From contig NC_088298.1 in assembly GCF_032854445.1 (NCBI RefSeq), positions 17,689,976 to 17,753,975 of the forward strand: a stretch of 64,000 bases of DNA, in the 5' to 3' direction. Position numbers and translations under genes: made by a program. Below the pieces are notes generated by a model. That model made no database searches. It saw only the letters and a list, made by a program, of their open reading frames with translations, and had not been told where the DNA came from. This DNA comes from Liolophura sinensis. Its lineage: Eukaryota; Mollusca; Polyplacophora; Chitonida; Chitonidae. Positions 55,876 to 64,000 of this stretch are shown here, piece by piece (the stretch's first letter is position 1; each line of letters begins with the position of its first letter).

Positions 55876-57635
55876 CAGTAAAGTTATGCAAAAATACAAT
55901 GGAATAGGTCCTGTTTCTTCATTCGTTACATTTCATTGAACAGTCCATGATGTTCATACTTGTCAGCTTTTAAGCGCGGATAAAAGGTCTTGCTGATTTG
56001 CTTGTTACATGATGTTAACGCGGAACTTTTTTCACATCCCACTCCCACACTGATTGTTTTACTAGGACAGGTTTCCAATATGTTCATGTACATTCTACCT
56101 ACCTGTGATATATAACAGCTGTTACAGTTAACGTGTTACGTGTAATATGTACAGGTGGTTAAAGCTCTAGCTCACTGTGAGTTTGTGAATATCAGATAAT
56201 AAATCTAAAACCAATGTTTTTAGTTCCAAACAAACTGTTTATTTTTTCAATATACTACTAAAGGAAATGGTACTAGCATACCTGGAAGCATGGGTCAAAA
56301 GCACATGTGTTATGGTGTAGAATTATTGCAAACGGATACTGGAAGTCCTAAAATGTGATCCCATGATCTTGGGTATTCCTTTATGGATGAACAAAATCAT
56401 AGCAAAAAAAATCTATTTTTTTCATTTGTATCCACTCATTAGACCATATTTGTTTCACTTCATACTGCTAGTTACATATCCTTTAAATATTTCTTTAATA
56501 AAAACTAACTATTAACTGTATGCTATGTTCTTTCGAAATAAATGTATCATGATTTTAGTTATTGGTGATAAGATGTGCTTCAAACTGAAAGAGTTCAACA
56601 TTAACACAACAAATTGCAACTTGTATGACTTCAAAACGATCAACACATGGCGATGTACATGTAATTTGTATGTCACAAAAGATAAAAATTAGTACGTCAT
56701 GCAGAACAATGAGCACATTGCATAACATCATATGTTTAATAAAAATATGACCAAATTTCTTCTTATATCACACTTTAACAGTTTGGGATAACAAGATTGT
56801 TAGCCTACACACACTGAAGTCACACATTGAGACCGACATTATCATTGAACATAATAAAAACGATATTCTACTTCCTATGATGTGGGAGAAAAAAAGCTGA
56901 CATTTAAGTCATTCATCACTGAAGTTATCATCTCAATAATGCCAGATGTTATGAGGTTGCATGAGTTATACACCCTGCACAAGTTAAAGACATCAACAGA
57001 TCAAAAAGCAGGTATGAATTCAATCGTGTAGGATACCATTAGTAGTGAATACAATCCTTTGTCTCCTCATAGCAATGTACATGCAATAGTAAGTCAAAGC
57101 AGACACAATGTAACATCTGTGGTATGTTGCAGAATGATGACATAGCATAGGATCATATGTTTAATAAAAATATTTTAAAAAATTCTTCATTTATAAAGAT
57201 ACACCTTGTGTCCTCTGCACAAAATATGTGCCACACTTAAGAGCTTGTAACGTGGGAAAACAATCAATTCTTGCAACCCACAAACTATTTCAAGAAACAC
57301 ATTGGGACCTTCGACAGTATTACAAATATCATGTTATACTTTCCATGTTGTGCTTTTCCTTTCTTTGGCCAAAAAAACCCCATGAAAATAAAGTGACTTA
57401 AACATCATTTCACTAATGTGAAACATATGATATACGGCCAACCCAGGTGAAGTATAAGAAACTTGAACACACCATTAGATGACAATCTGACACGAGAGGT
57501 TAATGACAAGTTGGAACATATGTGGCCAACATGTCAACAATGTGCAGAGGACATGTGACACCTAATCATAATTTCACTGGCTTGATGTCCACTGTCTTAT
57601 CACATTAAAACTGCATTTATCCCTTGTTTTTTTGG
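55876..57635. other. No gene seen between convergent genes
   Basis: AT-rich 3' flanks of the RecQ-like (+) and DUF6589-type (-) genes. A short near-repeat (CATCATATGTTTAATAAAAATAT) occurs at about 56725 and 57146. Otherwise nothing recognised. Confidence 0.4.
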
Positions 57636-58406
57636 TTACGCAGCCAATCGTTGAATTTCACCAAGTTCACTGAGCTTAGCTAAGTCATTTGGAAAGTTTG
57701 GGAAGTTGGCATGCTCACGTGTTGCTTGGTGGTGAATATTCCCCATGTTAAGCAGGGCAGAAGACATCTCGGTCACGTCTTCAATTTTATGTCGTGTGTA
57801 GTCTGCATGTCTGCCACTGACAAAAGAACCCATCTCAACCAGAAGGGACTGAACCGTGCCCAAACACTTGCATGCCCGACGAACAGCTTCATAGGACACA
57901 TTGGCGCCTTGGGCTCGCATCATCTCTTTAATTTTATGCACATGGATCTCCACCAAATTGTCATTCGCAATACAACTACGAATACCGCCAACAACATTCA
58001 CAGACATGTTCTAACGATAGGCATACCTCTCATCTTCTGAAAGAATATCAAGGTCATACGCCAACATACGCCACACCCACAATCGATATTTGAAGAGTAC
58101 GCTTTGGTCGAAGTACAACAGCAGGAATTTGAAATTTCTGAACAACCTGTTTCCATCACCCATCTTATAGGCATCCCTGATGTCATGAAGCAAAAGGGCA
58201 ACTTTCATGAAAGATACTGGGTAATTGTTCACACCATCATAGTGTTCATTTGACTCCATCCTTACAGCAACTGTCACGCCCTCTACTACAACGCCATGTT
58301 TCTTCTTCATGTGGCGCTTCAACCATCCCGAAGCACTGTAAGTTTTCCCACAGTTAGTTACATTACAGTAGCATTTTCCTGTTTCTTTCTGCTGTTTCTC
58401 TCCATC
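57636..58406 (-). pseudogene. DUF6589-type protein, C2H2 finger and C-terminal domain
   Basis: In one frame from 58406: a C2H2 zinc finger (CNVTNC...WLKRHMKKKH; Cys-4-Cys, His-4-His), then VALLLHDIRDAYKMGDGNRL and FRNFKFLLLYFDQ, the recurrent DUF6589 core, and after a TAG at 58013-58011 the same frame continues NMSVNVVGGIRSCIANDNLV, EIHVHKIKEMMRAQGANVSY and a C-terminal tail ending GEIQRLAA. A TAA at 58409 precedes the finger. Function unknown; the family is dispersed and multi-copy in animals and fungi and is suspected of being carried by mobile elements. Two in-frame stops suggest decay. Confidence 0.65.
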
Positions 58407-58584
58407 TTAATCTATGTTCTGAAGATTTTCGCTGGGTTTTAGTGGTTGTCCATGGAGGACATACATGTCTGCAGTGTCTGTGGCCATCTTCGTTAAAGAT
58501 GAAAATGCTATATCTCTATCTGTCTCGTCAATTCCCAGTAGAAAGTTTTTTTCTGGGTTTCTCGTTAAGATGATTCATTCCGAG

Positions 58585-58845
58585 TTAGTCCAAGCAGCAA
58601 GCAACTATATGCGAGTCCAACACATCATCAATAAGGTTCTTGGCCTGATTATAGCCATTTGTCATGTCCAGTGTGATATTTCTCCTGTCCACCAGTGTTT
58701 TCAAATGATATAATGTTCCTATGACACGTGTGGAACTGTAGAAGGTCTCCAGAATGTAGAGGCATGGATTCATGCACAAATGTAACCCTTCAGTTCTGTG
58801 CAAGATTCCCATTAGCCTTGATGAAGAGTTGATCCCATTTGCCAT
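58585..58845 (-). pseudogene. DUF6589-type protein, middle segment
   Basis: Open frame reading LHLCMNPCLYILETFYSSTR, VIGTLYHLKTLVDRRNITLD and NLIDDVLDSHIVACCLD. GTLYHL(R/K)xLxxRRN followed by HIVA is a hallmark of DUF6589 proteins and normally precedes the segment at 57636-58406. The frame is lost in between. Further upstream (58846-59060) KILGEWRHC-like scraps in other frames may belong to the same domain. Confidence 0.65.
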
Positions 58846-59060
58846 ATTCAGTTGCGCAGAATAAGCCCTTTCATATGTTATCTAGTCTGAATTCTGATGA
58901 GAAAGATGTACAACAGACTGCCACAGTGACGCCATTCCCCCAGAATTTTCAGAAGTTCAAATTTGTTGAGGTGCGGGGTGAGGTGTCTCTTAAAACAGAA
59001 TGTCTAAGAGCTGAGCAGAGATATGCACGCTGGCTGTCCAGTTCCCGTAGTATCTTCTCT

Positions 59061-60196
59061 TCTAGTAATTCCCTACAAGTACAGATAGTAAAGATTTAAT
59101 ATAAGTTGTTCAATATTTATTAAATATTACACCTGAACTAATGTTACTGAAACTGGAAGAGGCGATTTTCCTATTCAAATGATCACGAAAACTGGAAAGA
59201 TATGCCATGTCCTTCACTTTAGAAAACTTCAGAGATGTAAATGTAGACTCTCTAATTAAGTGACGTGCTTTATTAACAGCCGCTTCATTGTTTATTCGGT
59301 ATTTCTTGACATGTTATGCAGCACATTTTACATGAAAGTCCCATTTCACAAATATTTAACGATAAAGCATTACTTAAATCATGCACAAATTAGTATATGC
59401 ATGCAGCTCAACAACATGCGCATTAAGTTAATACATGTACCTTACAACAAATATGAACTTTAAAATTTTAATGACACATAACTATTTCGACTGTGGAAAA
59501 TTATGTAAATTAGAACTATAACCAATAAGGAAATATGCCAGTAATAACTTTGACATACTGTCTCTCCTTACAATCCATTATAGAACATGCAAAAACTGTA
59601 ATTATTAGACTGTTCAAAGGGACTTTAAAATGATTATGGCGACACCTTAACCATCATGCTCAATACATTTTACACAAATCAAATACGAGATTACATTAAT
59701 AATTATTGAAAGGTATACCAGAGGTCCAATTCCAGCCAACATCAGCTGACAATAAGACTTCTTCAAATAACTGCTTTGCAGAGGTATGGGCTGGTTGTTT
59801 ATGGACAGCAAGGTTCTCTTTATCAAGCGATGGCTGGCATATAAAGAAATAATACAGCTATAGTCACTATACTGATCAGTTTGAATACTGGGCAATTACT
59901 TCAAAAGCACATCAAGCAAAGTGCTAGATGATATAAACATTTGATAAATTGGCATATCAAGTTATGACAGTTACTACAGCAATAGCAATATTGATAAATC
60001 ATATTAGATTTTAGTTTGGTAAGTGCATAGATTTTAATTAAGCCACTTAATCCACATGTAATGGAGTGAAGAAACAAAATATATAGAAAAACACATATAC
60101 TGATATCAACAGAGAATTTCTATTCATCAACATTTCGGGACTGCTGGAAAAATATGTGAAGTGATTAAGCAGGGTTTACAATATGGTAAATAACTG
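59061..60196. other. No exon recognised
   Basis: Would be intron or lost exons if 60399-61198 and 57636-59060 are one gene. AT-rich, no domain seen. Confidence 0.35.
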
Positions 60197-60345
60197 GGAA
60201 GATCTCTCAGCAAACTGCGGATGGTCATGAGATTTCCCCGGGCTCTGCCTGGTTTCCTCCCACGATAATGCTGGCCGCCGTCGTTTAAGTGAAATATTCT
60301 TGACTAAATATTCTAAAACACCAATCAAATAAATAAATTAATAAA
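60197..60345 (+). mobile_element. SINE-1, 5' truncated
   Basis: Contains GGTTTCCTCCCACGATAATG, GCTGGCCGCCGTCGTTTAAG and ACACCAATCAAATAAATAAA. Lies in the presumed intron of the DUF6589-type gene. Confidence 0.85.
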
Positions 60346-60398
60346 ACATGGTAAATTTCAGAGTATTTCAGTTCAAGTTTCAATCACTTTCAATTTTC

Positions 60399-60932
60399 TT
60401 AACTCCCCTTATTTGAGCTGATTCTCATTAGTTTCAAACCAAAGGCAGTTTCCAGTGGCCCATTGTGTCTGATTGTAAATGTATTTTGGAGATGACTTTG
60501 TCTCCCATTATTGTTACTAGGGTTTTTGAGGTCAATGGAAAACAAAGCATATCTATTATTCATACATGGTGTTACCTTGACAACTTGTGAACGCTTTGGA
60601 ATCTTTCTTCTCACTAGAATCTGTGAAAGTGACACGTCCAGCCCTGGACCATGGCGGCTATGGACATGATGGATTGGGGATAGCTCGCTGCCCCTAGTGA
60701 AAGGGCTGAAGCCAACCGAACGAGGAATTTTTGAGGAGTGTCTTGGGGTGCGGAGGATCTGGGTATGTTGTGTTGTGGAGATTGTTGACGTGGGCCTACA
60801 TGGTGCCGTCAAGCTGTGTGAACTAGGCCTATTTGTACCAGCGTCAGTGAATGAGACCCAGGATCGAGGACTAGCGGATAAATAGTTCCTTTCGAAGTAG
60901 CTCAATGAGTCTTGTACCTTTACCTTTTTCAC
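60399..60932 (-). CDS. Ser/Pro-rich linker exon, probably of the DUF6589-type gene
   Basis: 178 open codons, low complexity in Ser, Pro, Arg: ASPRSWVSFTDAGTNRPSS, TQHTQILRTPRHSSKIPRSV, SQVVKVTPCMNNRYALF. In DUF6589-type proteins a disordered Ser/Pro-rich stretch with a SPxVKV-like motif follows the N-terminal CxxC domain, as here. A donor-like GGGGA/GTTAAG overlaps the stop. There is no own start codon (first codon GTG), so it is an exon or a broken frame. Assignment rests on order and composition. Confidence 0.45.
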   Translation of the reverse strand: MKKVKVQDSLSYFERNYLSASPRSWVSFTDAGTNRPSSHSLTAPCRPTSTISTTQHTQILRTPRHSSKIPRSVGFSPFTRGSELSPIHHVHSRHGPGLDVSLSQILVRRKIPKRSQVVKVTPCMNNRYALFSIDLKNPSNNNGRQSHLQNTFTIRHNGPLETAFGLKLMRISSNKGS

Positions 60933-60964
60933 CTCTAACTGGGCTTTTCATATTTCCAGTTGTA

Positions 60965-61198
60965 TTAGTTGGATACTTTATTTGTACACGGAGTGCAAAC
61001 AAACAAAGTTCGAACATGCGACAGAGTCAGTACTTCGTCATAGAATTCTGTGTCCGTTATTCGCATTACTTCATGTAGGGTGTCACTTGTGTTGAAACAA
61101 AGACGTCCCCAGAACGACTGGCCCTGTTTTCCGAAATTAGCGCAGCAAGAACGGCAGATGTTGGAAATGTTGGCAGCACCTCCCGAAGAGGTAGCCAT
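60965..61198 (-). CDS. N-terminal CxxC...CxxC (ZAD-like) domain, probable first exon
   Basis: ATG at 61198 in a good context (GCAAGATGG). Reads MATSSGGAANISNICRSCCA, then TLHEVMRITDTEFYDEVLTL and TLFVCTPCTNK. Two Cys pairs (C15/C18 and C68/C71) about 50 residues apart resemble the zinc-coordinating ZAD-like domain that opens many DUF6589-type proteins. A donor-like AAA/GTATCC lies before the stop. The next frame begins only about 30 bases away, too short for an intron, so a frame break between this exon and 60399-60932 is possible. Confidence 0.5.
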   Translation of the reverse strand: MATSSGGAANISNICRSCCANFGKQGQSFWGRLCFNTSDTLHEVMRITDTEFYDEVLTLSHVRTLFVCTPCTNKVSN

Positions 61199-61287
61199 CT
61201 TGCGCGCCCGTAAAACTTGTCACATCCCCGTTGTCTTAGTAAATATTGTTCGACCAAACAGCCTATGTGACGCAGTGAGGGTACGAT

Positions 61288-61315
61288 ATTACTGAGTTGT
61301 CGGCCACTCAGTAAT
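61288..61315. other. 9-bp perfect hairpin
   Basis: ATTACTGAG (61288-61296), 10-base loop, CTCAGTAAT (61307-61315), just upstream of the ZAD-like exon. Possibly a binding site; no direct evidence. Confidence 0.4.
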
Positions 61316-61448
61316 TTAGATCGAATCTGTGATAATTCGTCTATTTTGCTGTTCAATCTATGTGTCTGGAATTCTCCTTAAATAACACCTTACGTATGCA
61401 GAACACTTCTTCATATGTATACCCTACTTGTGGCATCCAAAGTGTATG

Positions 61449-61472
61449 TAGGTAACAACAGCGCCATCTATG
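61449..61472 (+). promoter_or_regulatory. CTCF-like motif, copy 1
   Basis: GCGCCATCTATG at 61461-61472 matches the core of bilaterian CTCF sites (GCGCCMYCT), inside a 24-base sequence repeated exactly at 61728-61751. It lies between the divergent ZAD/DUF6589-type (-) and THAP (+) genes. Confidence 0.4.
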
Positions 61473-61727
61473 ATGTCGATTTTAAAAACGTCATAGTAAC
61501 CTGACCTGATTTCAACTTGTTTTGTGTTTAGTCAAACAAACCGTGCATTGCATAATACCTAGGTAAAATGGAAAAAATAACGCTCTTTTCGTGGTTTGAG
61601 CAGGATTGCCATTTCGTTTCGCCAAACAAATAGTGATCTTTAATGTGTAAGTTTCATCCGACGTGAAGTTTGCCATGTAAAGCCTCCAAGTTGCAAAAGA
61701 ACCCTACCAAGAATCCAAAAATGTAAA

Positions 61728-61751
61728 TAGGTAACAACAGCGCCATCTATG
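61728..61751 (+). promoter_or_regulatory. CTCF-like motif, copy 2
   Basis: GCGCCATCT core at 61740-61748, preceded like copy 1 by TAGGTAACAACA. The same orientation and 279-base spacing suggest a duplicated element. Confidence 0.4.
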
Positions 61752-61937
61752 TTGTCAATTTGTACACCACAATCCAGGACTTTTGTTATGGAGTCTTTGC
61801 CAGTGTGTGTGAGTTGTGGCAAAGTTGGGGAAACTGCTCGCTGTGTGTGTGTCATTCCAGTGGTTCGCGCTTGGTTGCGTTGCCAGATGTGCGCGAAATT
61901 CAATGGACGTGAAAGCCACAGCCAACATTGTTTAAGC

Positions 61938-62144
61938 ATGCCTCAATACTGTTCGGCACAAGGTTGTAGAAATTCTGGTGGACATAAGACTCCACTTGAT
62001 TACAACCTTCGTCTGAAATGGAGAGTTGCTGTGAGGAGGATAAATCCCAAGACGATAAATCTTTGGATCCCAGGAGTGAATGACGTGATGTGCAAAGTGC
62101 ACTTTAAGCCCGATGAGAACACAGACACAGTGTTAGGTTGGTAA
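61938..62144 (+). CDS. THAP-domain exon (partial gene)
   Basis: Reads MPQYCSAQGCRNSGGHKTPL, LRLKWRVAVRRINPKT and VMCKVHFKPDE. This is a THAP-type C2CH zinc finger: C5 and C10, the central W, and C-x2-HF. It binds DNA and occurs in host regulators and in P-element-type transposases. The frame runs upstream to 61749 but that part has no family match; MPQYC is the usual THAP start. A donor-like TTG/GTAACC overlaps the stop at 62144, so further exons may exist beyond the window or be lost. The usual AVPTAF box is not clear, so it may be degraded. Confidence 0.6.
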   Translation: MPQYCSAQGCRNSGGHKTPLDYNLRLKWRVAVRRINPKTINLWIPGVNDVMCKVHFKPDENTDTVLGW

Positions 62145-63090
62145 CCATGAGGAATTCTTTGTGAAATATTTCCGTTAAGACTTGTTGCTGATGTTCTACC
62201 AAAAACCAAAATATAGCGGACTTGCAGAATTTCTTCGGCGACGAATTTTGTGATTATAAGTCTGTGGCTGTAATATGCTGGGCTAGGATATGGCTGTGTT
62301 TTTTCTTTCTGTGGTTGTTGTGTTCAGAAGTACAAAAACACAGTTGTGTTGCACCGGGCAATAAACAAGTATGAAAGCAAAAAAAAAGTACCGTACAACC
62401 ATAATGGCTACTATACGATGTATTTGTATATCTTTTTCCCACTTTTCCTGTTGCTTTGTTGTTTATTTCCCTTTTTCTTCCCAGGCATTGCTGCTATTTG
62501 TCGCCCTATTGAGACCCAGTACCCTTACTAAGTGAAATATTCTTTTATAATCCTGTAAAACCAGGCATAATATTGTTCTTGATTCTGACAAGAGCAGTGT
62601 GTTGAAAACTGGTAAATTTTGTAATTGTGAACACCAATTTTAAAATCAATAAATCTCATGGTGTATAAGTATATAATAGCATAACAAGGAAATAAATATG
62701 CACCCAAAAAGTTGTTTTTAATTCTCATCACATTTTGCGAGTTATTAGTAAGCCATGTATTAGAACTGCACATATTTTTTCTAGTCAGTAGGACTAGAGG
62801 TGAAGGTAAAATAAACATTACATCAGCAATACCCAGGTAACAGGTAACACCAATCAAATAAACACCATTCAATTGAAAGTCATGAGTTTACTGTACAGAT
62901 ATGTTTGGTGTAAAACAGGTCAATTTTTGAAAGTAGTGAATGATTGTAGAATATGTCATCACAAGGGCGTAGACAAGTTTTCATGTTTAGGAGGTGGGAT
63001 GGGGGGGGGGGGGGGGGGGCGGCTAATGGCGGATTGACTATCACAGCCAAACTATGTGAGGGTCAGGGGGCCGCCCAGACCCCGTAAGCT
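62145..63090. other. Gene-free stretch
   Basis: Pyrimidine-rich tracts near 62430-62490, a run of about 19 G at 63001-63020 (potential G-quadruplex), and no recognised gene. Confidence 0.4.
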
Positions 63091-63250
63091 CCTGGGCCCG
63101 TATTCATAAAGATTCTTAAGATTCAGCTAAGAATTTATACTTAAGTATGGAAGTTACTCTTAGCTAAGAAAATATTTAAGAATGCATTCATAAAATTTCT
63201 TAACACGATTCTTAGCGAAGAAAATACTTAAAAGATAAGTTTTTCTCAAA
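63090..63250 (+). repeat. AT-rich block beginning GGGCCCGTATTCATAAAG
   Basis: Contains repeated TTCTTAAG/CTTAAG and TTCTTAGC motifs in both orientations (for example TAAGAATTTATACTTAAG and ATTTCTTAACACGATTCTTA). It looks like the end of a DNA transposon or MITE. It directly precedes the Myb/SANT-like exon. Confidence 0.4.
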
Positions 63251-63357
63251 CGCGTGTCCCGTAGCAACGAGAGAGGTCTCTAATAATAAAGATAATTTTG
63301 GTACGTCATAATGTCACGTGAGCAGCAGACGACATTTCGATGTAAACACAATCTGAC

Positions 63358-63636
63358 ATGGAGGAAAAAAGGAAAAGAAAGCCGAAGTGGTCAAACGACC
63401 AGTGTTTGAGCCTCGCCAATTACATGGCACAATACAAGGACATACTGAGGGCAAGCTGGGTCCAGGATTGACCTCAGAATAGAAAAAAAATACATGGAAG
63501 TAGGTGACGGGCAGGTTGAAGGCTTCGTTCACAGCCGTCAAGCGGTCAAAGGAAGAAGTGGAGAAAAAGTGGCACAATATTTTCTCCCAAACCAAATCTG
63601 AAATCTCGGCCTACAAGAAAGCGCAGTGTGCGACGG
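63358..63636 (+). pseudogene. Myb/SANT-like DNA-binding exon, decayed
   Basis: ATG at 63358 gives MEEKRKRKPKWSNDQCLSLA then NYMAQYKDILRASWV, the start of a trihelix Myb/SANT-like domain (as in NAIF1 and in the Myb-like protein of Harbinger transposons). That frame stops at about 63471. The next frame holds the rest: KNTWK, VKRSKEEVEKKWHNI and FSQTKSEISAYKKAQ, with TAG stops at 63480-63482 and 63501-63503. A strong donor CGG/GTATGT ends the exon at 63636. One frameshift and two stops make it non-functional as it stands. Confidence 0.65.
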
Positions 63637-64000
63637 GTATGTAAACTTAAATTATTTTATGTAAAATATTTAATTGGAATATCATAACGGTATTTAATAT
63701 TTATAATATTAAATCAAGTCTCGCTAAACTTTAGTTTCCGTAGTTATTTTGGAAATAATCAACCGTCGAAACTGCCTTTGAAAACTAATCCAATTCAACT
63801 GTTTGTACCCGGAATTCGAGAGCTGTTGGCTCGATTATGTCTCATAAAAGCAGCTAAACATTGACTAGGATTTAAACATTGTACTAAAACAAAAATGGCA
63901 GAGTATAATTAAAACCATAGTTCTTACTTGAAGCTAAGGGTGTATGGAGTGTAGTGCACTGGAAAAAATAATATTGCAAATGATCAAAGTGAACGACACA
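63637..64000. other. Window edge, presumed intron
   Basis: AT-rich sequence after the donor; no further exon seen. Confidence 0.35.

Overview
This is a stretch of animal nuclear DNA, intron-containing and AT-rich, made largely of mobile-element debris and duplicated segments. A marine lophotrochozoan (mollusc, brachiopod or relative) fits best. The evidence is an abundant tRNA-derived SINE whose 3' end reads ...AATCAAATAAATAAA, a second tRNA-derived SINE, a CR1-like LINE, and tandem invertebrate-type sarcoplasmic calcium-binding-protein-like (SCP-like) genes. I cannot name the species.

Layout. 0.8-12.3 kb: three dispersed EF-hand gene copies (one near-intact, one frameshifted, one dead and inverted) among SINEs and an unclassified dispersed repeat called R1 here. 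13.1-15.3 kb: 5' LTR and broken gag of a Ty3-type LTR retrotransposon; its LTR promoter carries three heat-shock-element triplets just upstream of the TATA box. 15.7-20.9 kb: 50-bp minisatellite arms in opposite orientations flanking a decayed CR1-like LINE whose ORF begins with a 2A-like motif. 22.1-23.2 kb: an unrecognised decayed coding stretch. 23.2-44.8 kb: three tandem units, each with one open EF-hand gene (alpha) at its low-coordinate end and one broken EF-hand gene (beta) at its high-coordinate end, all on the minus strand. 47.4-51.5 kb: Harbinger-like scrap, SINEs, a truncated Ty3 gag-pol, and a fragment of a cysteine-rich multi-copy protein. 52.5-59.1 kb: a 49-bp minisatellite, then a RecQ-like helicase (+) convergent with a DUF6589-type gene (-), both with breaks; the N-terminal part of the DUF6589-type gene probably lies at 60.4-61.2 kb. 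61.4-63.6 kb: paired CTCF-like motifs, a THAP-domain exon (+) and a decayed Myb/SANT-like exon (+).

The only host genes that look functional are the EF-hand alpha copies at 33.3 and 40.3 kb, possibly those at 23.4 and 0.85 kb, and perhaps the THAP exon. In almost every EF-hand copy the ATG directly follows a splice-acceptor AG, so the promoter and 5' exon lie upstream and are not identified here. The most unusual items are the heat-shock-element LTR, the alpha-open/beta-broken pattern of the EF-hand array, and the RecQ/DUF6589 convergent pair, which may be cargo of an undescribed mobile element.
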